In this document: positions 43,111 through 50,548 of the stretch, piece by piece
How the letters are laid out: each line of letters opens with the position of its first letter
Numbering within the stretch: the stretch's first letter is position 1
Origin: an uncultured Bacteroidia bacterium
GTDB lineage: Bacteria > Bacteroidota > Bacteroidia > Bacteroidales > Prolixibacteraceae
Reading direction: 5' to 3'
NCBI GenBank assembly: GCA_903923905.1
Contig: CAIXZH010000047.1
Span: 1 to 64,000, forward strand
Length of the DNA stretch: 64,000 nucleotides
Notes under the pieces: model-generated
Database searches by the model: none
What the model saw: only the letters and a program-made list of their open reading frames with translations
What the model was told of the DNA's origin: nothing
Position numbers and translations under genes: made by a program

Positions 43111-43528
43111 CGGGCGATTCGAATCGAACGGGCGAAGGGGCGAAGGGCGAAGGGGCGATGGGGCGATGGGGTGTCTAGTCCTGAAATAGGTTTACAGAAA
43201 AAGTAAACAAAAATCAGTGCGAGTCAGGATGAGCGATGGAAAGTGATCAATGACACCATTTTTCTGGTGAGTTAATCATGATGATAAATTAGGACAATAT
43301 ATGATCATATTTATCATAGAGCAAATTGTATATTGTTTTATCAATATATTCAAATTCCACGGCAAAATCAAGCCACACCTGTGTCTCCGCAGCCTCCCCT
43401 TCAGAATCAGAAAGTTTGGATACAAAAGATTTTGGATACCTTCTTTTTCTTAAAGATACGAAATATGGAGGAAATATTGAATCCTGCCTCATCCCTCATC
43501 TCCCCTTCGCCTCATCGCATTTATGCCC
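43111..43528 (-). mobile_element. IVS-like element B: decayed four-helix-bundle gene between complementary short repeats
   Basis: On the plus strand the left end (43111-43174) is a G-rich repeat of about 8 bp (GGGGCGAA/GGGGCGAT). The right end (43485-43528) is C-rich with CCTCATCTCCCCTTCGCC and CTCATCGC, partly complementary to the left end. Between them, on the minus strand, lies a remnant of a four-helix-bundle protein gene. Relative to its gene, the 5' side is G-rich and the 3' side C-rich, exactly as in element A 2.3 kb away, but with a different repeat sequence. The right arm ends at the stop codon of nadD. Confidence 0.65.
43247..43492 (-). pseudogene. Four helix bundle protein, truncated with in-frame stop
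   Basis: The translated minus strand gives VSKLSDSEGEAAETQVWLDF, then FEYIDKTIYNLLYDKYDHILS, a TAA stop at 43289-43291, and in the same frame FIIMINSPEKWCH and a second stop at 43247-43249. The DSEGEAAETQVWLDFA motif and the MI..PEKW ending are typical of the C-terminal half of this family. The N-terminal half is missing: the 24 residues preceding the motif do not resemble it. The gene is therefore dead by truncation and nonsense mutation. Confidence 0.8.
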
Positions 43529-44081
43529 CTTTTAAAAACATTTCCACCTTTTCCGGCACCATCCGTGAAATTGATTCACCATTTACCAGCTTACGCCTGA
43601 TTTCTGTCGCCGAGATATCGATTAAAGGAGCCGAAATAAAGGTGATATTCAGAAACCGGGTATTTCCTCCATTTTCAAATCCCGGCCGGGGATAAACAAT
43701 CAGTCCAAATTCCGAAATAATTCGCTGGTATTCAACCCATTTGTGAATGATAGCCAGGTTGTCACTTCCAATAAGCAAGGAAAACTCGTGCCGGGGATAG
43801 GTGATTTTAAGGTTTTCAAGGGTTCGTATGGTATAAGTTGGCCGTGGAAGGTGAAATTCAAAATCGCTCGCAACCATCCCCTTTTCATTTTCAATGGCCA
43901 GTTCCACCATTTTTAACCGGTCATTTTCGGCAATGAGATCACCTTCATTTTTCAACGGGTTTTGCGGCGAAACAAGAAACCATAACTCTTCAGCTGCACC
44001 CTGCAAAAGTACTTCCCGTGCAATAGCCAGATGACCGTTATGAACCGGATTAAAGGATCCTGAAAAGATAGCGATTCTCAT
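43521..44081 (-). CDS. nadD: Nicotinate-nucleotide adenylyltransferase
   Basis: This 186-residue enzyme transfers AMP from ATP to nicotinate mononucleotide, making deamido-NAD in NAD synthesis. Diagnostic motifs are GSFNPVHNGHL near the N-terminus (the (H/T)xGH nucleotidyl-transferase signature), SPQNPLK, LLIGSDNL and ISATEIRRKL at the C-terminus. Length is normal for the family. It is the last gene of the yicC-gmk-nadD cluster on the minus strand, 53 bp after gmk, an order I recall from other Bacteroidota. Its stop codon lies directly in the C-rich arm of element B, so the element may have removed the original terminator. Confidence 0.95.
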   Translation of the reverse strand: MRIAIFSGSFNPVHNGHLAIAREVLLQGAAEELWFLVSPQNPLKNEGDLIAENDRLKMVELAIENEKGMVASDFEFHLPRPTYTIRTLENLKITYPRHEFSLLIGSDNLAIIHKWVEYQRIISEFGLIVYPRPGFENGGNTRFLNITFISAPLIDISATEIRRKLVNGESISRMVPEKVEMFLKGA

Positions 44082-44134
44082 GGCAATTAAGTTGAAATGA
44101 ATTAATTAATGAGGTCTGAATCTGCGGGCCAAGG

Positions 44135-44704
44135 CTAAGCTTCCAGGAATTTTCTGACTTTTTCCTCCGTTTCTGCCAGCGCATCGGTCAGTTTATCATT
44201 TACAATGACAATATCAAACAAATGGGCAAAGCTCATCTCAAGTTCCGCTTTCGCAATTCTTTCCTGAATTATTTCAGGATGATCTGTAGACCGGTTCATC
44301 AACCTCTTTTCCAGTTCATCAACAGACGGGGCCTGGATAAAAACGGCAAGCGCTTTGTCCCCGTAAACCTTTTTAATGTTACTTCCACCCACCACATCAA
44401 TATCGAAAAGAATGTTCTGACCATTTTTGAAGATCCGATCCACCTCACTTTTCAGGGTTCCATAGCAGCATCCCGGATAAACCTCTTCCCATTCAAGGAA
44501 TTCGTCCCGATCCACTTTCTCCTTAAATTCTTCGGCACTTAAAAAATAGTACTCTTTCCCGTTTTGTTCTGCTCCCCTGGGTTTTCGGGTTGTAGCTGAG
44601 ATGGAGAATCCAAAGTTCAGACCCAGAGAGAGTAAATGTCTGACAATCGTCGTCTTGCCGGCACCTGACGGAGCTGAAAAAATGACCAGTTTACCTCCAC
44701 TCAT
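44135..44704 (-). CDS. gmk: Guanylate kinase
   Basis: This 189-residue kinase phosphorylates GMP to GDP with ATP. The P-loop SAPSGAGKTTIVRHLL lies at residues 10-25; the GMP-binding region has SATTRKPRGAEQNGKEYYF; a lid arginine-containing segment reads LEKRLMNRSTDHPEIIQERI; the end is IVNDKLTDALAE. Length and motif order are typical. It lies 37 bp downstream of yicC and upstream of nadD on the same strand, suggesting one transcript. Confidence 0.96.
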   Translation of the reverse strand: MSGGKLVIFSAPSGAGKTTIVRHLLSLGLNFGFSISATTRKPRGAEQNGKEYYFLSAEEFKEKVDRDEFLEWEEVYPGCCYGTLKSEVDRIFKNGQNILFDIDVVGGSNIKKVYGDKALAVFIQAPSVDELEKRLMNRSTDHPEIIQERIAKAELEMSFAHLFDIVIVNDKLTDALAETEEKVRKFLEA

Positions 44705-44741
44705 GAAATATATAATTTGAAATAATAGCTAAAAAAGAAAT

Positions 44742-45617
44742 TTATAACGCATTAAGTAACTGTTCCTTAATCCGTTCAAGAGCATCTTTCATCCCGATGA
44801 CGAGTTTTTGCATTTCGGTATGGTTTGCTTTAGATCCAAGGGTATTGATCTCGCGGCCAATCTCCTGGGTGATAAACCCCAGTTTCTTGCCAACAGGTTC
44901 TTCCAATTCCAAGGTTTCCAGGAAATAGGTGCAATGGTTCCCTAACCTCACTTTTTCTTCGTTAATATCCAGTTTCTCAAGGTAAAAAATCATCTCCTGC
45001 TCCAAACGATTGTGGTCGACTCCTTCAGGGGATGAAAGCTCTTTTAATCCCTCGAGGATCCGCTCCTTCACTTTGGCGCTCCGCTCCAGTTCGTAAGGAG
45101 CCACTTGTTCAAGCAAAGTAGTAATTGTATTTATGTTGAAAATAATGTCATTATACAGGGACAATCCCTCCTGAATCCTGAAAGTATCCATTGCATCCAA
45201 CGCTTCACGAATAGCAGCCACGACAGTTTTCCATTCATTCTCGTCAAGCTCATCGCGGGTAGTTTTAACAACCTCAGGCAATTGCATGATGATCTGCAAG
45301 GTAACTTCACCGACCGGAATCTGAAGTTCCTTACTTATTTCAGAAAGCTGACTAAAATAGCTTTTGACCATGGAATTGTTGATGGCGCTGTTGCTTTCAA
45401 CACCCAGGGATTCGGAGAAAATACTGAAGTCGATCTTTCCGCGAATTAGCCGATCTGATAGTTCACGACGGATCTCCAGTTCTTTTTCGCGGTAAACCCC
45501 GGGAATCCTTGTATTGACATCCAGCACTTTACTGTTCAGGGATCTTACTTCAACAGTAATCTTTTTCAGGGCAAGCACACATTCGGCCTTCCCGTAACCT
45601 GTCATCGATTTTATCAT
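44742..45617 (-). CDS. yicC: YicC family endoribonuclease
   Basis: This 291-residue protein begins MIKSMTGYGKAE, the family's near-invariant N-terminus, and has SLNSKVLDVNTRIP in the first domain and LRKLGF-like VGKKLGFITQEIGREINTLG near the C-terminus, followed by a final VIGMKDALERIKEQLLN helix. YicC proteins are RNases; in E. coli YicC promotes decay of the small RNA RyhB. The pairing of yicC with gmk recurs in many bacteria. It is the first gene of the minus-strand cluster; a repeat-rich 157-bp gap separates it from the next gene. Confidence 0.93.
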   Translation of the reverse strand: MIKSMTGYGKAECVLALKKITVEVRSLNSKVLDVNTRIPGVYREKELEIRRELSDRLIRGKIDFSIFSESLGVESNSAINNSMVKSYFSQLSEISKELQIPVGEVTLQIIMQLPEVVKTTRDELDENEWKTVVAAIREALDAMDTFRIQEGLSLYNDIIFNINTITTLLEQVAPYELERSAKVKERILEGLKELSSPEGVDHNRLEQEMIFYLEKLDINEEKVRLGNHCTYFLETLELEEPVGKKLGFITQEIGREINTLGSKANHTEMQKLVIGMKDALERIKEQLLNAL

Positions 45618-45685
45618 TTCTTCAATTTTGATTACAAATTTAACCTTTTAATTTGAAAGGGGATGGATTCAGGTTTAAACAAAAA

Positions 45686-45747
45686 ACTCTGTGTATCTCT
45701 GTGAAAAGAAGGTTCACACAAAGTTACACAGAGTAATTCACAGAGTT
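45686..45747. repeat. Inverted pair of CTCTGTG/CACAGAG repeats
   Basis: ACTCTGTGTATCTCTGTGAA on the left faces TTACACAGAGTAATTCACAG (continuing AGTT) on the right. Each arm holds the 7-mer twice with a short spacer, so several register-shifted stems can form. It lies between yicC and the old yellow enzyme gene, where no T-run supports a terminator. Similar short complementary arrays flank the IVS-like elements at 40344 and 43111. Confidence 0.7.
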
Positions 45748-45774
45748 ACCGGAAATATTAAACTCCGGAAGGTG

Positions 45775-46863
45775 TTATTTCGAATAAGCAGGATAATCGG
45801 TAAATCCCTGTTCTCCAGCAGAGTAAAAGGTGTCGAAATCGAGTTTTTCAGATAATGGCCAGTTATTGATAAAACGGGTCACCAAATCAGGATTATTGAT
45901 AAACTGCCTGCCAAAACCAACCAAATCGGTATATCCGCTTTTCAGATCTGATTCAGCGCTTTCAAGGTTATATCCGCCGGTCAGGATTAAGGTATTTTTG
46001 AACTTCTGATGAATGGTATTTTTGATGCTGAAGGGTACTTCAGGAGCACCCATTGCACTGTGGTCAACCAGATGAATGTAGAGGATTCCCCGGATGTTTA
46101 ATTGTTCAGCAAGATAAGTGTAAGTCTCTTCAATTTCAGGATAGTGAGGCATATCACTGGCAACCCCGAATGGAGAAAGTCGGATACTTGTTTTATCAGC
46201 ACCAATGGCTGCAACTACTTTATCCACAACCTCAAGGACGAACCGGCAGCGGTTTTCGATGCTTCCACCGTATTCATCCGCTCGTTGGTTGCTTACCGGT
46301 GAGATAAATTGCTCTAAAAGATATCCGTTTGCTCCGTGGAGTTCAACCCCGTCAAACCCTGCTTTTATGGCCAAAACAGCAGCATGTTCATATTCGTTGA
46401 TAGTTTGTTTAAGCTCATCTGAACTCAGGGCTTTGGGAATGTCAAAATCCTTCATTCCCTCCTGATCTGTCCAAATCTGCCCTGCAGCCTGAACTGCAGA
46501 GGGAGCAACAAGTGTGGCTCCTGCCGGTAAATTCAGTGAATGACCAATCCTGCCGGAATGCATGAATTGCACAAAAATCTTTCCCCCTTTGGCATGAACA
46601 GCTTCCGTAGTCAATTTCCATCCTTCAACCTGGGCATCATTGAAAAGTCCGGGAATCCTGCAATACCCTAGTCCGTTGGGTGAAGGTGAAGTCCCTTCAG
46701 TAATTATAAGTCCTGCACCGGCACGCTGTTCGTAATAAGTGGCTATTAATTCATTGGGAATATTTCCAATAGCCCTGCAGCGCGTCATCGGCGCCATGAT
46801 AATCCTGTTTTTTAATTCAATATCACCTAAGGTGTACTTTGAGAATAAATCGGTTGTTGACAT
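45775..46863 (-). CDS. Old yellow enzyme family alkene reductase
   Basis: This 362-residue FMN TIM-barrel oxidoreductase is of the NemA/OPR type. Visible motifs include MAPMTRCRA near the N-terminus (FMN contact), FVQFMHSGRIGH, the substrate-binding pair in GVELHGANGYLLEQF (His and Asn), SNQRADEYGGSIENRCRFVL and GFGRQFINNPDLV (phosphate binding). Such enzymes reduce activated C=C bonds or nitro compounds with NAD(P)H; the physiological substrate is unknown. Cytosolic: no signal peptide. It is transcribed divergently from the rhamnosidase gene, with a 247-bp intergenic region. Confidence 0.93.
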   Translation of the reverse strand: MSTTDLFSKYTLGDIELKNRIIMAPMTRCRAIGNIPNELIATYYEQRAGAGLIITEGTSPSPNGLGYCRIPGLFNDAQVEGWKLTTEAVHAKGGKIFVQFMHSGRIGHSLNLPAGATLVAPSAVQAAGQIWTDQEGMKDFDIPKALSSDELKQTINEYEHAAVLAIKAGFDGVELHGANGYLLEQFISPVSNQRADEYGGSIENRCRFVLEVVDKVVAAIGADKTSIRLSPFGVASDMPHYPEIEETYTYLAEQLNIRGILYIHLVDHSAMGAPEVPFSIKNTIHQKFKNTLILTGGYNLESAESDLKSGYTDLVGFGRQFINNPDLVTRFINNWPLSEKLDFDTFYSAGEQGFTDYPAYSK

Positions 46864-47048
46864 AAAACTTTGTTATTGTTACTAAACTATTTGTTGTTTT
46901 CTAAAGAATAGAACACATAAAGTCTTTAAATGTTCTTATTACAACCGACAAATAGTGTTAACTGAAGAATTATCTCTTGAATTTTAACCGCTTAAATACA
47001 GAATCCAATTAAATGGACGAAAAAGAGTTCAGCCAATCATTATTCATC

Positions 47049-47078
47049 TTGCCTGTTTCTTTTTAAGTACTATTTTTG
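47049..47078 (+). promoter_or_regulatory. Bacteroidota sigma-type promoter for the rhamnosidase gene
   Basis: TTG at 47049-47051, a 19-nt gap, then TATTTTTG at 47071-47078 matches the TTG-N19-21-TAnnTTTG consensus of the Bacteroidota primary sigma factor. The start codon lies 32 bp downstream. Confidence 0.6.
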
Positions 47079-47110
47079 AAAGACTTTAATAATCCAATCA
47101 CAGACTAGCT

Positions 47111-49783
47111 ATGCTAAAATCATCATGGACTTTACTCGTCATTTTTTTGCTGTTTTTACCTGAATGGACTGAAGCCAGGCAGGGTAAGACTCTTTATGAT
47201 CTTCGTTGTGAAAATCTTTCGAATCCATTGGGAATTGCAACCGTCATACCGAGGCTGAGCTGGAAAATCATGACTGAAAAAAACGGAATAGTCCAAAAAA
47301 CTTATCAGATACTGGCAGCAAGTGACAGCCTGTTACTAAATGAACGTGATGCGGACTTATGGAACTCAGGGAAAATAGTCTCAGACGCAAGTGTGCTGGT
47401 CCCCTGGAACGGGAAGAAACTGGAAGCCAGATCGGTTGTATATTGGAAAGTCAGGATTTGGGATGAGAATGATAGTGTCACAGCTTGGAGCCCTGTTACA
47501 GGTTTCAGCGTGGGTCTTCTGGCTGGTGAGGATTGGCACGCCACCTATATCGGGTTACCCCGTCAATATGGAAATCCCGAAAGTCCGCTACTAAGAAAGC
47601 GGATTAAACTATCGGGTAAAGCAGAAAAACGTCTGATTTATGTCAATTCGTTAGGTTATCACGAAGTCTTTATCAATGGGAAAAAAGTTGGAGACGGTAT
47701 CCTGGCTCCTGCTGTTTCTCAGTTTAACAAGCGGTCGCTGAGCATTACCTATGATGTCTCCCCTTACTTAAAAGAGGGAGACAATGATGTAGTTATCTGG
47801 TTAGGACGTGGATGGTATAGTCCCACACTACCAGGCATTGCTTATGAAGGGCCCCTGATGAAGGCCCGGATTGAAGAGCTCAAAAAAGGGAAATGGAACA
47901 CCTTGGTTGCCACGGATTCAACCTGGATGGCCAGAGAAAGCGGCTATACCTGCATCGGAACCTGGAAGGCAGGTCGTTTTGGCGGTGAAAGGGTAGATGC
48001 GTCAATGGCACTCCGTGATTTGTCGGCCAAATCGCTGAATAAGGCCAGCTGGCATCCGGTTTATATTGCAAATATTCCTGACCATCAGGTTACTCCACAG
48101 ACCGTTGAATTGAACCATATCAGGGAATCAATCAGCACTTCTTCCGTAAAACCATTTGGTAAAAACACCTGGCTGGTTGATATGGGGAAGACACTGACCG
48201 GACGGGCGGAGATCAAATTTCCGGCACTGAAAACCGGTCAGGAGGTAGTGATGGAATATAGTGATCACCTGGATAAAGATGGTCAACCTGCAGACCAGCA
48301 CCAGGAAGATCGTTACATTGCAAGGGGTGTTGGGAAAGAGTCATTTTGCAGCCGGTTTAATTACCATGGCTTTCGGTATCTGAAAATCAGTAACCTGACC
48401 ACTGTACCAAAAAAGGAGGATATCAAAGCTTATCTGATTCATACGGGTTACCGGGAAGCAGCCACCTTCCAATGTTCTGACAATGACCTGAATACAATTC
48501 ACAATATGCTCTATTATACACTTCGCTGTCTGAGTATCAGCGGATACCTGGTCGACTGCCCCACCATTGAACGTCTGGGTTATGGGGGTGACGGAAATGC
48601 TTCCACCCTCACCGCACAGACGATGTTCGATCTTGGCCCCCTTTATTCGAATTGGCTTCAGGCGTGGGCAGACTGTATACGTGATGACGGAGGAATGCCG
48701 CACACGGCACCTAACCCCTACCCTGCCGGCGGCGGTCCGTATTGGTGCGGATTTATTATTACCGCCTCCTGGAAAACCTATCAGAACTACGGGGATGTCA
48801 GGCTGCTGGAAAAATACTACCCTGTAATGCAGCAATGGCTTGGTTATGTGGCAAAATACTCACCCGACGGAATGCTTCAGCCATGGCCCGAAACAGATTA
48901 CCGGGGTTGGTATTTGGGTGATTGGGCTACCCCGGAAGGGGTCGATCAAAAGAATAAATCGTCTATAGACCTGGTTAATAACTGCTTTGTAAGTCAGTGC
49001 CTCGGAACGATGGAGAAAATTGCCCTGAGATTGGGGAAAAAGGAAGATGCACTGAAATATGCCCTGCAAAATGAGCAGCTTAAAAAACAAATCCATCGGA
49101 CTTTCTTCGATGGAACAAAAAACAGTTATGCAAGCGGATCCCAAATTGATCTCTCCTATCCGCTATTGACCGGTATCGTCCCCGACTCATTGAAGTCAAA
49201 GGTTGCACTTACCCTCCAAAACGAAATTGAAGTGAATCACAAGGGTCATATAGCCACCGGCTTGGTGGGAATCCCCATTTTTACCGAATGGGCCGTCAAA
49301 AACCACGCCTCTGATCTGTTTTTTAATATGCTGAAGAAGAGGGATTATCCCGGTTATCTCTACATGGTCGATAAAGGAGCTACCACAACCTGGGAACACT
49401 GGTCGGGCGACAGAAGCCGGATACACAATTGCTATAACGGCATTGGTTCGTGGTTCTACCAGGCAGTCGGGGGGATTCGTCCCGATGAAAATCATCCCGG
49501 TTACCAGGAGTATTTTGTGGATCCCCAGATTCCTGAAGGGGTTTCCTGGGCAAAAACCTCCAAAGAGACTCCCTATGGTAAAATTGGTGTAAACTGGGTG
49601 CTCGAAAATAATCAGCTTAAACTGACTCTTGAAGTGCCGGTTGGATGCACAGCCAAAGTCGTTTTGCCGGGTAAAACTGAGGAGTACCAGTTAAATGGAA
49701 AATCAAATAAACTGGAACCACAAAAAGGGACTTCTTTGGTAATTCTTAGCAGCGGAAAACATACGCTGAGTTATAACAAGTAG
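47111..49783 (+). CDS. Exported alpha-L-rhamnosidase, GH78
   Basis: This 890-residue enzyme begins with a signal peptide (MLKSSWTLLVIFLLFLPEWTEA). N-terminal beta domains (YDLRCENLSNPLGI, VYWKVRIWDENDS, then INGKKVGDGILAPA) precede the (alpha/alpha)6 catalytic barrel. That barrel carries PTIERLGYGGDGNAS near residues 483-496 (the acid region) and TTTWEHW near 757-763, where the Glu corresponds to the proposed catalytic base. A C-terminal beta domain (LKLTLEVPVGCTAKVVLPGK) closes the protein. It should release terminal alpha-L-rhamnose from plant or algal glycans in the periplasm or at the surface. No T9SS sorting domain is seen. Domain order and length are normal. It is a single gene with its own promoter and no SusC/D partner nearby. 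Confidence 0.93.
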   Translation: MLKSSWTLLVIFLLFLPEWTEARQGKTLYDLRCENLSNPLGIATVIPRLSWKIMTEKNGIVQKTYQILAASDSLLLNERDADLWNSGKIVSDASVLVPWNGKKLEARSVVYWKVRIWDENDSVTAWSPVTGFSVGLLAGEDWHATYIGLPRQYGNPESPLLRKRIKLSGKAEKRLIYVNSLGYHEVFINGKKVGDGILAPAVSQFNKRSLSITYDVSPYLKEGDNDVVIWLGRGWYSPTLPGIAYEGPLMKARIEELKKGKWNTLVATDSTWMARESGYTCIGTWKAGRFGGERVDASMALRDLSAKSLNKASWHPVYIANIPDHQVTPQTVELNHIRESISTSSVKPFGKNTWLVDMGKTLTGRAEIKFPALKTGQEVVMEYSDHLDKDGQPADQHQEDRYIARGVGKESFCSRFNYHGFRYLKISNLTTVPKKEDIKAYLIHTGYREAATFQCSDNDLNTIHNMLYYTLRCLSISGYLVDCPTIERLGYGGDGNASTLTAQTMFDLGPLYSNWLQAWADCIRDDGGMPHTAPNPYPAGGGPYWCGFIITASWKTYQNYGDVRLLEKYYPVMQQWLGYVAKYSPDGMLQPWPETDYRGWYLGDWATPEGVDQKNKSSIDLVNNCFVSQCLGTMEKIALRLGKKEDALKYALQNEQLKKQIHRTFFDGTKNSYASGSQIDLSYPLLTGIVPDSLKSKVALTLQNEIEVNHKGHIATGLVGIPIFTEWAVKNHASDLFFNMLKKRDYPGYLYMVDKGATTTWEHWSGDRSRIHNCYNGIGSWFYQAVGGIRPDENHPGYQEYFVDPQIPEGVSWAKTSKETPYGKIGVNWVLENNQLKLTLEVPVGCTAKVVLPGKTEEYQLNGKSNKLEPQKGTSLVILSSGKHTLSYNK

Positions 49784-49846
49784 CATCCTGATTTTCCAAG
49801 AATTTGATTGAATAGATTATTTCATCTGTAAACAATTTGTTTTTTG

Positions 49847-49872
49847 ACCTTAGTAGTAGAATAAGGTTTTTT
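49847..49872 (+). terminator. Possible terminator after the rhamnosidase gene
   Basis: ACCTTA and TAAGGT pair around a 9-nt loop and are followed by a T-run (49867-49872). The stem is only 6 bp, so this is tentative. Confidence 0.4.
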
Positions 49873-49933
49873 AGGGTAAGATTTGCAACGCCCGGAATTA
49901 TCTTCTCGTTTATTCCATAATCCCTGCTTCACT

Positions 49934-49961
49934 GCCAGCCGCCAGTCGCCAACCGCCAGCC
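49934..49961. repeat. Four copies of a 7-bp repeat (GCCAGCC)
   Basis: GCCAGCC, GCCAGTC, GCCAACC and GCCAGCC follow each other directly, ending one base before the stop codon of the next gene. There is no complementary partner array nearby. Confidence 0.8.
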
Positions 49962-49962
49962 G

Positions 49963-50355
49963 CTAATGAAACCCATGACCCGATGCCGGTGAAATATTGA
50001 CTTTCAGACTATCAACAAAATAAGTACTTTCCCCTTTCCAGGGAAAGGTCCCGTTTTTTTCGACATAATGGAGGATAACACTTTCCCCCTGTACCTTTTC
50101 GAGCTGAACAGCTACCGTTTTATCCGTGACTGAGAAGAAAAACTTCTCTGAGGCAATTGCCACATTTGTGTAACTCTGGATACTGCTCAGGATCATTTCC
50201 CCCTCATAAGTTTTGAAGATATTCCCTTTATAGGAAATCTTCTGAAGCAATCCGGCCCGGTAACCTTCACTGTAGGTAAATGAATATTTCCAGTAAATCC
50301 CAAGGCTAACTATCAGAATGATTGCCAATAATAAGACGAGTGCAAACTTTTTCAT
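49963..50355 (-). CDS. Conserved membrane-anchored protein, unknown function
   Basis: This 130-residue protein has one N-terminal membrane segment (FALVLLLAIILIVSLGIYW) and a beta-rich extracytoplasmic part with SEGYRAGLLQKISYKG, VFKTYEG-like IFKTYEGEMILSS, and TFPWKGESTYFVDSL near the C-terminus. I recall similar short proteins in many Bacteroidota, sometimes mislabelled 6-phosphogluconate dehydrogenase; nothing in this sequence supports that enzyme. It lies between the rhamnosidase and ettA, divergent from ettA by 193 bp, and converges on the rhamnosidase gene. Confidence 0.75.
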   Translation of the reverse strand: MKKFALVLLLAIILIVSLGIYWKYSFTYSEGYRAGLLQKISYKGNIFKTYEGEMILSSIQSYTNVAIASEKFFFSVTDKTVAVQLEKVQGESVILHYVEKNGTFPWKGESTYFVDSLKVNISPASGHGFH

Positions 50356-50548
50356 AAGAGTATCGGGTTAAACTATAATGAACAAATTTAATGCATTTCT
50401 TATTGGATTTCCCAAAGTCTTGGGTTAAATTAGTGTTCTAAATTATTGGGAATTAATTAATACAGTCAGAAATCCATATTAAATTGATATCTATTGCCAA
50501 TTCTGATTAAAAATACGAATTTTGTCATTCAACTCAAATTAAAAATCA

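Noticed and set aside
43326-43695. Plus-strand ORFs of 69 and 120 residues over element B and nadD
   Set aside because: They are antisense to the four-helix-bundle remnant and to the conserved nadD C-terminus, with no motifs of their own.
49963-50355. 6-phosphogluconate dehydrogenase
   Set aside because: Similar short proteins sometimes carry this label, but there is no Rossmann fold, no NADP motif and far too few residues.
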